Assembly (NCBI GenBank): GCA_021234155.1
Contig: JAJEKV010000051.1
Coordinates: forward strand, 6,422,761-6,486,760
DNA length: 64,000 nucleotides
DNA from: Isoetes taiwanensis
Lineage: Eukaryota > Streptophyta > Lycopodiopsida > Isoetales > Isoetaceae
Direction: 5' to 3'
Shown: one piece after another, positions 46,129-57,183 of the stretch
Position numbering within the stretch: position 1 is the stretch's first letter
Layout: every line of letters starts with the position of its first letter
Made by a program: the position numbers and the translations under genes
The notes under the pieces: model-generated
The model's input: only the letters and a program-made list of their open reading frames with translations
Database searches by the model: none
Told to the model about the DNA's origin: nothing

Positions 46129-47065
46129 AAAACTTAGATGAACCCAACCGCGGGATTAGACACAATCTCCGCCCACTCCAAGGTACAAGAGGGCATATCT
46201 CGATCGAGGTTTTCAAAGGGCCAAAAGTACAAGGGGAATCGGATCCTTGCAGATCGGGCCTTGAACAATGGCAATCGTGGGGAGGGTCAGATATCCCCCC
46301 CGAAGAAACCGGCCCGACGACCCATCAGTAGCATCCGCCCCCTTTGGTAGTTTCTCGCCCCGCCTTTGGAAGAAACCGCCCCCTTCCATGCATCCAAGAC
46401 TGCCGACCGCTCTCGCCGCTCAAAACAGGCACAACATACCTGATCGACCTACTATCCAATTTTATTCTAATTAAACAGTTTTGACAAAAAATCATTCGCC
46501 TAATCAACCTACCCATTCGACGATGTAGAAGAGGGGGGCCGGATTCTTCCAAAGGGGGGCCAAAAAAGTACCAAGGGGCTGATAGTACTATAGGTGTCTA
46601 GGCCGGATAATACAGTAGGGGGGGGCCGGATAATACAAACTAGCCAATCAGGGAACTTGGTCGGAATTCGCAGCAGAGTCTTCTGAGTTCTCAAGCTGAT
46701 GCCGGTGTCTCTTCTTAAACCCAATTAATCGAGCCCTTTTCTGTAAAAAGGCATTTCCTTCGGCTATTCTGGTCTCAGCCTTTTTGAGGGCAAAATTAGA
46801 CGTTCTCCAAGTGTTTCGATTCGATGCATTCCTTTTTTGCTTTCAAGCTATTTCCTTATTTTGCCACGTTGAGGATATTTTAGTGCATTCCCCATTTTAA
46901 ACCACAACCCCATCTTTTTGGTATTAACATATGTTTGTAAAAGCCCCCTTTAATGGTTGTTTATTTGTTTGCTTGAACCCTTTGTCAACCATTGAGATGT
47001 TATCACCCCTTGTATTGCCTTAGCCCTTTTATTTTGGATCACTCCCCCTAGCCTGCTTCATATCA
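46129..47065 (-). repeat. 3' LTR of G2, truncated and interrupted
   Basis: Matches the 5' LTR from 49039 upward; the terminal part (equivalent of 48776-49038) is missing at the CRN junction. A 374-bp insertion splits it. Confidence 0.75.
46276..46649. mobile_element. 374-bp GC-rich insertion in the LTR
   Basis: LTR sequence is continuous across it. CAAT occurs at both joins (46272-46275, 46646-46649), a likely 4-bp target duplication. It holds GGGGGGCCGGATAATAC twice and runs of C or G, with no clear terminal inverted repeats and no gene. Confidence 0.5.
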
Positions 47066-47523
47066 ATCCATCCCTTCTCAAGGTTGATCGCCCTCGATCA
47101 ACAAGGTTCTAAAAATTTCCTATTCCTGCACAACTCAGAAATAGTTACGGGTATTTGTACTTCCAAAGCACCTAATACCCCACGTACCTCCAAGGTACAG
47201 ATGTATCTTTGTCAAGCCAATTGTGTTGCAATCACAATTACTAGTCTTCAAAGATTTACATCTTATGCTCTCTTGTTCAAGCCTATTGTGCTGCAGACAC
47301 AATTACTGATCTACCAAGAGGCATTCACATCAAGTATACCATGTTCAAGCCGGCTACGTTGCAATCATAGTCACTAATCTACCATGGGTATACACATAAA
47401 AAGTATCTATTCTTTATTCCAAATAAAGAAAATCAACTTTAAAATCCTACTCTTTATTCCAAATAAAGAATTTCACTTACAAAGACTTCCGCAACCTCTC
47501 CAAGAAGAGAAATCACCAGTTAT
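47066..47523. repeat. Post-gag internal region with degenerate repeats
   Basis: About 60-70-bp units beginning TCAAGCC and containing TTGCAATCA..ACTA recur three times at about 47213-47380. Two copies of the palindromic CTTTATTCCAAATAAAG lie at about 47410 and 47451. The purine tract beside the 3' LTR is at about 47067-47082. Confidence 0.6.
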
Positions 47524-48738
47524 TCATCCTAAAGTTCCCATTTGGAGCCATCTCTTCTCCTTAGCGGCAGCTTTCTCTCGCTCCTCTTCATGGAAGCTTA
47601 CTCGTCTTCGCTCCTCTCCCGTCTTTGAGGTCTCTCCCGCCTTCGAAGTCTCAACTATTGGCTCCACAGGCTTAGATGCCTCTAACGCATGCATCTGAAT
47701 AGTATGCTGGAATTTAGGAGGTTCAACTTTTTTAATTCCCCCTTCCCCAAAAGGACAGTTCCTGACAAAATGCTTCCCTCCACATCTAAAGCATCCTCTC
47801 TTTGGCTCATTCTTTTTGTTAGAGGTGTCAACTTCTTCTTGCCTTCTTTCAGGTCCATTGTTTTCTCCATTGTACCTTTTTCTTTTGAACTGTCTATCAG
47901 AGTCTTTGTTACCATTTTTCTTCTCTTTCTTTTTACTCTCTTCCTCAGCGGTTCCTTCGTCCCAAATATCTAATTTTCGCATTTTGGGATCCATCTTCCT
48001 TTCCACTGCAGATGCCATCTTTATAGCCCCATCTAAATCTTTAGGATCTAGGATCTCCAGTTCTGCATATATATCATCTTTACATCCACTAACATATTTT
48101 CGTAGGAGTTCTTCCCCATCTAGGTTCCTTATCAGTGCGGCCAAATGGGTAAACTTTGAGGTGTAGGACTGGATAGTTTCCTTGTCTTGCTGTCTCAGTT
48201 GATCCCATAGTCTTCTTAGCTCACTTTGATAATTAGAAGGAAGATATTGCGATTCAAATGCTTTCTTGAATTTTTCCCATGTGTCTATTTTAGGATCACA
48301 CTCTCGTCGACCTTGCCACCAGGCTTGGGCTTGGTCTTTCAAATAGCTATCCATGGCTTGCAATTTTTCCACATCAGTTGCTTGCACTCGATCAAAGAAT
48401 TTTTCCCACTGGCTTATGAAACTAACTACTTTAATTGGCCTCGTGATCTTCTTCCCTTTAAAAGTAGGCATATCTACTTTCTCCATCCATTTTCTAATCT
48501 TGCTGGGATTAAGAGGCGGCGGCGGTGGAGGATTTACAGGTGGAGGATCATTCGGCAGAGGTGGCTGCTGGGGAATATCCGGTAAGAAACGGTACAGAAT
48601 AGCCAACTGCTCAATCTGCTTTTCATATTCCTGCTGATTAGCGGGCGTAGGCAAGGCTATCTGGGATGCAATGTAGCTGGCATTAGCTAAGGCTTGCTGA
48701 TACTGGCTATCAGGGATATTGAAACGGTTTTGGGCCAT
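47524..48738 (-). CDS. Retrotransposon Gag polyprotein, intact 404-codon frame
   Basis: Start MAQNRFNIPDSQYQ at 48738, only 23 bp after the primer site. A Pro-rich stretch (PPVNPPPPPPLNPSKIRKW, about residues 65-85) precedes a retrotransposon-gag capsid domain (AQAWWQGRRE, FKKAFESQYLP, LRKYVSGCKDDI; about 85-240). A Lys/Glu-rich linker follows, then a single zinc knuckle CFRCGGKHFVRNC, which is CX2CX3HX4C, one residue shorter than usual. The C-terminus is charged (RRVSFHEEEREKA). It would form the particle that packages RNA, but with no polymerase of its own. It is the longest intact frame of its kind in the window. Confidence 0.85.
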   Translation of the reverse strand: MAQNRFNIPDSQYQQALANASYIASQIALPTPANQQEYEKQIEQLAILYRFLPDIPQQPPLPNDPPPVNPPPPPPLNPSKIRKWMEKVDMPTFKGKKITRPIKVVSFISQWEKFFDRVQATDVEKLQAMDSYLKDQAQAWWQGRRECDPKIDTWEKFKKAFESQYLPSNYQSELRRLWDQLRQQDKETIQSYTSKFTHLAALIRNLDGEELLRKYVSGCKDDIYAELEILDPKDLDGAIKMASAVERKMDPKMRKLDIWDEGTAEEESKKKEKKNGNKDSDRQFKRKRYNGENNGPERRQEEVDTSNKKNEPKRGCFRCGGKHFVRNCPFGEGGIKKVEPPKFQHTIQMHALEASKPVEPIVETSKAGETSKTGEERRRVSFHEEEREKAAAKEKRWLQMGTLG

Positions 48739-48761
48739 TGTTCAGGTATGGGGATCGATAG

Positions 48762-48773
48762 GCTCTGATACCA
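48762..48773 (-). other. Primer-binding site for initiator tRNA-Met
   Basis: Minus strand reads TGGTATCAGAGC, complementary to the 3' end of plant initiator tRNA-Met, two bases from the LTR end at 48776. Confidence 0.85.
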
Positions 48774-48775
48774 CT

Positions 48776-49600
48776 TGATACAATTCAATGAGTTACAGCC
48801 TAAAATCCGTCGTCAGGGAGTCAAACAAGATCACAAACAAAGATTAAGACTTAGAATAATCTTTAAGAATCGCTCAACACATAAGCCACAATACAAAGTT
48901 TTCACAGTAGAGTATGAAGCAGCAGTTTATCCGCCCAACCGGATCCAAAACTAAGGCAAATTTCCCTAAGGAGGTATGGCAAGAGCAGATCTAGGCCTAT
49001 TTTCTCTTCAGCGCTAGATCAAGCATTTTACAACAACAAAACTTAGATGAACCCAACTGTCTGGGATTAGACACAATCTCTGCCCACTCCAAGGTACAGT
49101 AGGCGATTCTGATCAGAGGTTTTCAGTGGCCAAAAGTACAAGGGGAATCGGATCCTTACAGATCGGCCTTGAACAGCGGCAATCAGGGAACTTGGTCGGA
49201 ATTCGCAGCAGAGTCTTCTGAGTTCTCAAGCTGATGCCAGTGTCTCTTCTTAAACCCAATTAATCGAGCCCTTTTTTGTAAAAAGGCATTTCCTTCGGCT
49301 ATTCTGGTCTAAGCCTTTTTGAGGGCAAAATTAGACGTTCTCCAAGTGTTTCGATTCGATGTATTCCTTTTTTGCTTTCAAGCTATTTCCTTATTTTGCC
49401 ACGTTGAGGATATTTTAGTGCATTCCCCATTTTAAACCACGACCCCATCTTTTTGGTATTAACATATGTTTGTAAAAGCCCCCTTTAATGGTTGTTTATT
49501 TGTTTGCTTGAACCCTTTGTCAACCATTGAGATGTTATCACCCCTTGTATTGCCTTAGCCCTTTTATTTTGGATCACTCCCCCTAGCCTGCTTCATATCA
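48776..49600 (-). repeat. 5' LTR of G2, complete 825 bp
   Basis: TG...CA termini with five-base inverted ends (TGATA/TATCA). The next bases (TTCTAAGG) are CRN-a upstream sequence, showing the insertion point. Confidence 0.8.
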
Positions 49601-49604
49601 TTCT

Positions 49605-51219
49605 AAGGATAGGATGACTTGCTTGATCCCGTAATTCTTTTGTACAAAAGAAGTAAGAAATCAATAACTGATAGAGAAGACATCACCAGCATCATCCTGA
49701 TCTAGTCTCTTCCTTGCAGAATTTAGCACTGTTGCCTTCGAGCTGTGTTACCTATTAAATTTGAATGTTAATTCTCAGTCCAGTTCTTGAAAAACCTGCA
49801 GCTTGTCCTAGAGACGGGAGCTTTACTCCAAAAGTAGAGCCTTTGCTCGAATCGGCCATGTAACTAGGCCTTGACCCAAAGATATGACTCTTGTTGTTGG
49901 ATCTAGCCATAAGAATCTGTTGAAGCCGGATTCAAACCAAATCTATCCTTGCGGCCAAGGCTTGTTGCCTTAACCTAAATTGCAAAGCTTGCTACCTTAA
50001 TCATTTCCGACTGTTTACACTGTCCACACAGATTCGACCATGTTCTTGGTCATTTGGTTTGGACGCGAAAACCCTATTATTCGCCCCGTTTGGCCGTGAA
50101 TGTAACCCTTTTTCTTTGACCAATGACTTGATAGATGCTCTGTTTTTTAAAATTACACCTTGGGTCCTTGATTAAAGCCTTGGTCTTGCAAGCTAGAGGC
50201 TGAACTTCAAACAAACCGAGGTGCTGCATATATTCAAATCCATTTCTTTCCTTATTGTTTACCCTTATTCCTCATTGTCTACACTTCTCTCATTTGTTCT
50301 TACTTGTTCGAAACCAATTGCTAAGAATTCCATGTGTAAACAATTTAGAATTCCATGTGTAAACAGTTTAGCCAACCTTATTATTTTTACCAATATTTTC
50401 CATGATGATTAAGTGTTGCAAGCGATATTGCTCCACATGTGTTAAACTTATGTTTTACTTTGATGCATATCCTTTTTTTTTTTTTTTGAAGGACGACAAA
50501 AAAAAAATACTTTGATGCATATCTGACTGATTCTGTATATGTATTGAATGCATGGTTGGTGATGCATAGTTGCTTGATGTATAAAAGGGCATTATATCTT
50601 GTATTACCATCGTACATTCGTGTTTATAGACTCTAAAATGAAATGTATATTCCTCATTGTCTACACTTCTCTGTTCGAAACCAATTGCTAAGAATTCCAT
50701 GTGTAAACAATTTAGCCAACCTTATTATTTCTACCAATATTTTCCATGATGATTAAGTGTTGCAAGCAATATTGCTCCACATGTGTTAAACCTATGTTTT
50801 ACTTTGATGCATATCTGACTGATTCTGTATATGTATTGAATGCATGGTTGGTGATGCATAGTTGCTTGATGTATAAAAGGGCATTATATCTTGTATTACC
50901 ATCGTACATTCGTGTTTATAGACTCTAAAACGAAATGTAGACTCCAAACTGAGTAAACAGAGATTTATCTTGAGAGAAACTAAATCTGGACAAGAGTTAA
51001 TTCATGAAAATGGTTACAGAAGATCACCATTTTTTTAATAGCACAGATTATTTGTCAAAGAATGCGAACCTCCATCATCCGGCAACACTCCAGATCATCC
51101 AAGTAGCAGCTGAAACGAGCAAGCAGCGCTGATGTGGTCTGGTAGCGCAGCCGTGAACTTCAGTCTAAGAATTTGCATTTAGCATTTTCCACTTCCGCGA
51201 CTGGCATTTTCCACGCCCG
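49605..51219. repeat. Inverted copy of the CRN-b to CRN-a spacer
   Basis: Reverse complement of about 1110-2820, including the 331-bp tandem duplication (about 50290-50945). No gene. The DNA corresponding to about 2825-2905 is missing where the LTR element lies. Confidence 0.8.
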
Positions 51220-51227
51220 TGTTTAAC

Positions 51228-54200
51228 CCCGGGGGTTTCACCATTGAAACCCCGTATGACCCAAGAGCGTGACTGGGTAGGGGTTTTTTTGAACTCTCGA
51301 TGTCCGTATACGGACTGCTGCCTCATACGGTCGACCACCATTCCCCCCGTAGGTGGTCGAGAAGGGGGAGTTGGGCGGGAAGGTCCGATCCGTAGCATCT
51401 ACGTTAGGGCCTACTCCAACTCCGCAGAGCTCTGCAGTCGGATTTCTCGGCTTATCTAATGCCGAGTTTGGGTCTTCGCATTTCCGTCCGCGTTTCAAGG
51501 CCATCCGGCTATGCATTTCGAGGTCGCCATAGCAAAGTCGGGCGCCCGCCATATTTTTGTAGGGTTCTTCACTTGCCTTTTTTTGTATGTTATATGTTAT
51601 GGCTAGGTTCCTCTCTTTATTCTAGAAGCTTGAAGTTGAGGTTTTGTTGGTGCTTTGTTAGACAGGGTCGTTTTTTTTCTCGAGTTTAACCTATTCTCGT
51701 TGTGGACCGACCGCTCCAAAAAGCAAAGGCATTTGATTCTTACCTATCGAAATCCGACTTTGCCTGCTCGACTCGACCATTCTGATGAGCTTGAGGTACA
51801 AAATCCGGTGCTTCTGGATGGGGTTTCCTAAATATGAATATTGAAATATCGTCTACATTGGTTGGGGATGCACGGATTTTCCTTGGGCCAGGATCCAGGG
51901 GTGCTGGACTTGCAGCATTTATATAGCAAGGCTACTGTTATGCCCGTGAGGCAGTGCACTTGCTTGTTGTGTACTTCTTGGTCTAGCTAGAGATATGGCA
52001 AGCTGGTCGTCAAGCTAGTGTAGCTGGGGAACAAGGAAAATGGCAAACTGAACTTGGGTAGGTTAGTATTAGACTCCATGGCTGTAAGTTTCCTATTGTT
52101 GGGTAATTCATTTGAGCGTTCTGTTTTGATCTATGCATAAATGTCAATATTGTAAGTGTGATAGCTAGATGGTTTCTCTATAACTACTATATACAAAATA
52201 TAATGATGCTTTCTGCGGCCATTTATATCATCTGATGGGAATTATTTAAATGAATGCAGAAAAGGGACTTGTGTGTCTCGAGCAATTATCACTCTGCGCA
52301 GATTGTAACAAATGCGGTGGTGAAAAATCGGTGCAAGTGAGGGCTGCCGCACCAACACTTCAAAGACATTTTAAAGGGCAAAGAATCGCTATTGCTACTT
52401 TATGATTTATCATCCACGGTAAAGTTCTAAAGCTAAGGTGTTTGCAATACTAATTCCTTATGTGCTGATGTTATAATGTGGTACTGATACATGATCATCT
52501 ATTAGCATCTAGGCTAATAAGCTCTGTAGAATCATTGCTGAAGAAAGCTCAGTATGTATGGCTGCCAAATCAATACGTAATTGATAATAGCATAGGCAAT
52601 TAATTGATGGTCAATTAAGCGCCCCAGCTTCTTTTGGGAATGTAAAATTTGTAGACCAGTCTGAAAGTTTAGCTGAATTCTTGCCTGCGGTTCCTGGAAT
52701 CCAAAGCACGGTCTTGATCCATGGCCTGGTCATCTGGGATGTTATCATAAGCTAGGTGCTCTAGAGTAATTAATCCAACAGCTAGGTGCTCTTGTTTTTT
52801 TTTCTTTTTCTTAGTTGGTAAGCTGTCAATGTAGTACCAAAGACACATGTACATTTTATGTTATTAAAATAATTCTTTATGTTTTTGCAGAATGCCTTCA
52901 CGAAGTATGCCGGTTGATAATGAGAAGAGTGTAGATAAAACATTACAATGTCAAGGAGCAGAAGCTGCTTGCAACTTGACAGAAGCTCCAAGGAAATTGG
53001 AAGAACCTGAAATCTTACTTCGTGCTCAAGGTATGGTGTTATCCCCACTTAGATTCGTTCTTCTTTATATGATCTACAGATGCCTTACCATTTCGTTACA
53101 CCATAGATTCCAAGGATCTGTGTAAAAGATCAGTAGTAGGTGGTGGTAAACCAAGATCTTCACAAAAAGATGAATTGCTGCAAACTAGAGGAAAAATGGC
53201 ATGTCAGTCACAATGGCTCCTACAAGAAGGCAAACTATTGCAAAGTACAGGCAAAATGGCAGATCAGTTACAAGCAGATTGTAAGAACAAGTTGGACCTT
53301 AATCAAAATAAAGTACATACTGATAAAAACGCAGGTTCAGATAGAGAGTGCACATCTTTGTAGAGAGGAAACCAAGAACCTGGAAAGTTAAAGCCGAAAC
53401 CTGCTACCCCTTTTAGCCTAGGCACTGTAAAATTTGCAAAAGTACAAGCCGATTTAAACTGTCAAATGAAGAGTTCATCAAATGACATGAGCACTCATGT
53501 ATTGCAGGAGCAGATAGACAAGCCAGCTGTTTTAAAAAGTCATCTTAGCCCATATTCTGAGTGCGACAGAAGTCGGAATTCTTGTGCCACACCTGCCCAG
53601 CTTGAGGGTCCTTCCATTCAAAGATTCCTTATGTACTTACATAGAATGACCATCTAAGATTTTGGCTTTAAGTGGTTCAACTCCACTTTGTAACGTTAGA
53701 AAAGCTATGTTGTATACCTCAAACTTTCGTAGCTTCTAATGCAAAGTTGATAATATAGTTGATTTTGCTCTAATACTCAATTTAGAATGCCATTTTCTCA
53801 TTTTGTCCATCATTTGATATATACATAGTTAAAGTGCTTTCAACTCCACCAAGATTCTAGATGGATTTAAAATATGTCTTCATTCGAATGAGGTGCACAT
53901 TAAAAATATCCATGTTTACAACCATATAGGAAGTCCCAATATTATATGAGGGCATCTTGCTCTGCTTATGCACGTGGTTGGAGTACAAAGTACGTAGACT
54001 CGACTGAATAATAAATAGAGACCCGACCAGATCATGTGCTACTTCATTTCTTACCATCATCTATTAGGGTGTAATATATTATAGATGTATAATTTGAGGT
54101 ATTGATCTTACCATGATGTATTGTCCTTAGCATGTATTCCATGTATGTATTGTCCTTAGCATAGAATTACCCTTGTAATGTCGCATGCATGTAAGAACCC

Positions 54201-54495
54201 CAGGGAAATGCGAGACCGAGATGCGAGAAATGTCAATTAAAAACATTTTGAAATTTTATTTATTCTGTACATAGGGGTAGGGTGCACAAGCACAAACTCA
54301 AGTACAAGATCGGGTAGGGGTATGTAAAAACTAGGATAGTCCGAAAGTACATCTACGGAAAGGGGCTTGGAAACTGGCTTTTCCTATTTACGTATGTAGG
54401 GGTTTTCCACCTCCAAAAAGTCGTATACAGGGGTTTTCTCTGGACCCCTTGCATGCAGATGTGGTATCCCCATATGCCTAGGTGAAACCCCCGGG
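51228..54495. mobile_element. 3.27-kb DNA transposon with 15-bp TIRs and 8-bp target duplication
   Basis: Left end CCCGGGGGTTTCACC (51228-51242) and right end GGTGAAACCCCCGGG (54481-54495) are perfect inverted repeats. Outside them are TGTTTAAC (51220-51227) and CGTTTAAC (54496-54503), an 8-bp target duplication with one difference; the empty site is seen in the other copies as CGTTTAAC. Eight-bp duplications suit hAT-like or related superfamilies; the TIR sequence is not one I recognise. Left subterminal DNA is rich in palindromes (TCGACCACC / GGTGGTCGA, GCAGAGCTCTGC). It carries a spliced gene but no transposase that I can identify. Confidence 0.85.
52892..53657 (+). pseudogene. Two-exon gene inside the TIR transposon, with an in-frame TAG
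   Basis: Exon A: TTTTTGCAG before AATGCCTTCACG gives an acceptor; it reads MPSRSMPVDNEKSVDKTLQC to LLRAQ and ends CAAG|GTATGG at 53030. Exon B starts after CACCATAG at about 53106 and continues in frame (SKDLCKRSVVGGGKPRSS). Twin repeats QTRGKMACQSQ and QSTGKMADQLQ follow. A TAG at 53361-53363 interrupts a frame that then stays open to 53657, about 98 more codons. An upstream exon near 52258-52403 encodes CADCNKCGGEKSVQVRAAAP, which could be a zinc-binding part. The gene is not recognised; it may be a transposase relic or a captured host gene. Confidence 0.4.
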
Positions 54496-54576
54496 CGTTT
54501 AACATTTTTCCACGTCCGCAGAGGGTAATTTCCACGTCATATATGGGACCTGCGCGGCCAATGGCCACCCTCCCCT

Positions 54577-54655
54577 AACGTCCCACATGTAACCCCAAAA
54601 CTGGCTTGTACTCCAGCTCCCCCTTACCTTCAAACCGTCAAAATAAACCACCACT
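54577..54655 (-). pseudogene. CRN-b copy 4, fragment beyond the TRIM
   Basis: Reverse complement of 954-1033, lying between the TIR transposon side and the TRIM. Confidence 0.65.
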
Positions 54656-54660
54656 GAGTC

Positions 54661-55139
54661 TGTAACGGGCCCATGGTAGACCGCTCGAGTATTCGAACCT
54701 TAAAATGTGCCTGTGGGGCGTTCCCGAGACACCGGCATAAATGGGTAGAATCGACTACTCATAAACGTCTAGACGGTTTTGTCCAGTTGGTTAAGGGCAT
54801 GTCGGTTAGGAACGTTACAATTGGTATCAGAGCAGGTCTCGAGTTCGAGTCTCCATGGGTGGCTATATATTCATGGGTAATAGCATAGTCTTGATATCTT
54901 GGTAATCACAGTGGCACTGGTATACATGGTTAAATCATAGTCTTGGATGCTCGAGGACGAGCATAGTCTTAGTAGGAGAGACTGTAACGGGCCCATGGTA
55001 GACCGCTCGAGTATTCGAACCTTGAAATGTGCCTGTGGGCCCCCGGAGACACCGGCATAAATGGGTAGAAGCGACTACTCATAAACGTCTAGACGGTTTT
55101 GCCCAGTTGGTTAAGGGCATGTCGGTTAGGAACGTCACA
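54661..55139 (+). mobile_element. TRIM copy 4, well preserved
   Basis: LTRs 54661-54819 and 54983-55139, primer site TGGTATCAGAGCAGG at 54822-54836, purine tract AGTAGGAGAGA before the second LTR, and perfect GAGTC target duplications (54656-54660, 55140-55144). Same insertion as the other three copies, in the opposite orientation because the host segment is inverted. Confidence 0.9.
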
Positions 55140-55186
55140 GAGTCTATTCAAGATTCAGCCTTTTCTTAGCAGCAACCGCCATTGTG

Positions 55187-55615
55187 CTATTTCCAAAGAT
55201 TCAGCCTTTTCTTAGCAGCAATCGCCATTGTGCTATTTCCAATTTGTCTTGCACCACAAAGCACACAGTATTTGGCAGCTGCAAGCTGAGAGACGAGCTT
55301 GTCCACGTCAAGGGACACGTAAAAGTGATGCTTGGGATCTACAATGCTCCCAACCGCAAATGAACGATGAGGATAAGTGTCTGGCTTGCGAATCCTTTTG
55401 GCAACATACTTGCAGCCTGAACTCAGGACTGATGCTTTCTTCAAAATCACTGGAGTGGACAAAGTTTGATCCATAATGACTATGTCATCACAAGGCACCG
55501 TAAATTTCGTGGCTAAAACAGAGATCACTTCTTCCACTGTGGTGTCGGCCTCAAAGTTCCAGGGCTCGCCGAATCCAAACACCTCCACATCCCTCTCCTC
55601 ATTTTTCCGCCTCAT
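55187..55615 (-). CDS. CRN-b copy 4: intact 142-residue header-only Crinkler-like protein
   Basis: Start codon 55613-55615 (MRRKNEERDVEVFGFGEPWN). Ubiquitin-like header to about residue 78, then linker PHRSFAVGS and VDKLVSQLAAAKYCVLCGAR, ending with QIGNST in place of a working Walker A and a short tail to NLWK. The frame is intact here, unlike in the two block copies. Without Walker B or nuclease it cannot be an enzyme; if translated it would be a header decoy. Leader TCTTCTGTAGGTGTATACTAG parallels CRN-a. The TRIM lies just downstream and could supply the transcript end. Called CDS because the frame is open; expression unknown. Confidence 0.55.
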   Translation of the reverse strand: MRRKNEERDVEVFGFGEPWNFEADTTVEEVISVLATKFTVPCDDIVIMDQTLSTPVILKKASVLSSGCKYVAKRIRKPDTYPHRSFAVGSIVDPKHHFYVSLDVDKLVSQLAAAKYCVLCGARQIGNSTMAIAAKKRLNLWK

Positions 55616-57125
55616 CTAGTATACACCTACAGAAGACCAACATATCGGCACATGTAGATGGATCTAACAGATTTTTTGGCTGTCAAACATTGAAGATTAA
55701 TTCATCCATCCTGATCATATGGGTTTTATATAATTATTTGGAAGATGCAAATGTATCTAGTTCATTCCCCACATTTGATAGCTGAATAATGCCCTGCTAT
55801 TTCCATTGAGCGGCTCCAATAATTTTCGTATGCCCAGAGGGAAAAAGGCATCAGGTTCATCCAACAAGGGTGACCTATTCGAATATGAGGGGGACTCTGC
55901 CTACCTTGTCACTCTGATCCAAGAACTCAAGTGTTGCCAGCATATGGCAGGCAACATAGAAGAGTTCTAACCATTGCACCTTTGTTACTAGAACCAGGGA
56001 AGATTAGCAAACATCATTTGCAGAAGACCAAATGAGGACATTGAGATAGAAATCAAGAATGAATGGACTTTAGAGGATGTTCAAGCAAGCATGAAGACCC
56101 CCACAAAGTTTGGAAGAGCTTCTAATGGTATTTTGAGCAGTTCACTTGGTTTCATATGTTTCTTGGATCAAACATCTCTTGATTAGCCTTTCCATTCCAT
56201 TGCCATTCACTTTTCTCCTTGCATTCTTCAACAAATCTCCATACACATCCTTAGCTTTGATCTTTGTAGTCCATTTCTTACCTTAAGCACACATCCCAAG
56301 GAAGTTGCCTTTTGAAATGTTTTGTCAATCCACCATAGTCATGTCAAATCTCATCTTCATTCATCATCTCACACACTTCATAGCCATGGTAGCAAGAGCG
56401 AGGATGCTCAAATGATAGCTCAAAAAAAAAAAAAAAAAAAAGAAAAAAAGAGAAAAAAGAGCTAGGCAAAATTATGCCAACTCACCAAAAAAGGTGACAT
56501 GTCATGATGACTAGGCTCATGAGCTACTTTGGTTACATCATCATCTCCTTTTGACCACTCATCAAAGTCCACATCATCAAGTCAAAGTCCACATCACCAA
56601 GTCAAATCCACCTCATCAAAGTCAAGTTCACTTCATCAAGTCAAGGCAAAATGTTTGTTGACCCAGTCAAAAGTTGGTCAACATGTTGCTCCAACAACCT
56701 TGGGAAATGTGCTTCAAGACCCTTACACTAGTTGTCCTATTCAAAAAACCTATGTCCACATGTACCCTAGCTATATCATCAAATCTTGAGTCAAAAACTT
56801 TGACCTAGGCCAGATCTTCATCCCTATAGGCTCTAGGTTCATGGGGCATAAAACAATATGCTACCTAGGCTTTTGAATTTCTAAAATAGCCCTCTTCTTT
56901 AGCCTTTAAATCCATCTCTTGGTTTTTGTGCCATTGAAAAAAAAAAAAAATTCCTATCTACCCCTAGCCTAGTCAATCTATCTAGCCAGTAACCCGCTGC
57001 CGCGTGGCATACCCGGGCAGGTGAGGCGGCAGACAACCGAATCTCACGTGGGCATGACACGCAATTTCGGAAATGCTCGGGTGGCAATGCCTTATATGCG
57101 CTAAATTTGTTGTAACCAACCGAGG
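55616..57125. other. Intergenic region of the inverted copy with TTGACT array
   Basis: Reverse complement of 7489-9031. The W-box-like array (AGTCAA on this strand) is at about 56560-56690, unchanged. A-rich runs at about 56421-56458 and 56938-56950. No gene. Confidence 0.55.
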
Positions 57126-57183
57126 ATACGAATTCTTTTCGTATTCCCGAAGATACGAATTGCATGCAGGATCGTCTATAAAG
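57126..57183 (+). promoter_or_regulatory. Promoter of the zinc-finger gene: half-sites and TATA box
   Basis: ATACGAA (57126-57132), TTCGTAT (57138-57144), ATACGAA (57153-57159), then TATAAAG at 57177-57183, 115 bp before the start codon at 57298. The first two half-sites form an inverted repeat with a 5-bp gap. Confidence 0.5.

Larger units (their letters stand above)
46129..49600 (-). mobile_element. Gag-only LTR retrotransposon (TR-GAG type), copy G2
   Basis: Reading leftward: 5' LTR 49600-48776 (825 bp, TGATATGAAG...TTGTATCA), tRNA-iMet primer site TGGTATCAGAGC at 48773-48762, gag 48738-47524, about 460 bp of noncoding DNA, a purine-rich tract (GAGAAGGGATGGA) and the 3' LTR from 47065, which is truncated at 46129. 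No protease, RT, RNase H or integrase exists between the LTRs. The element sits in the CRN-a4 leader. Known: TR-GAG elements are non-autonomous plant elements with this layout. Confidence 0.8.
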
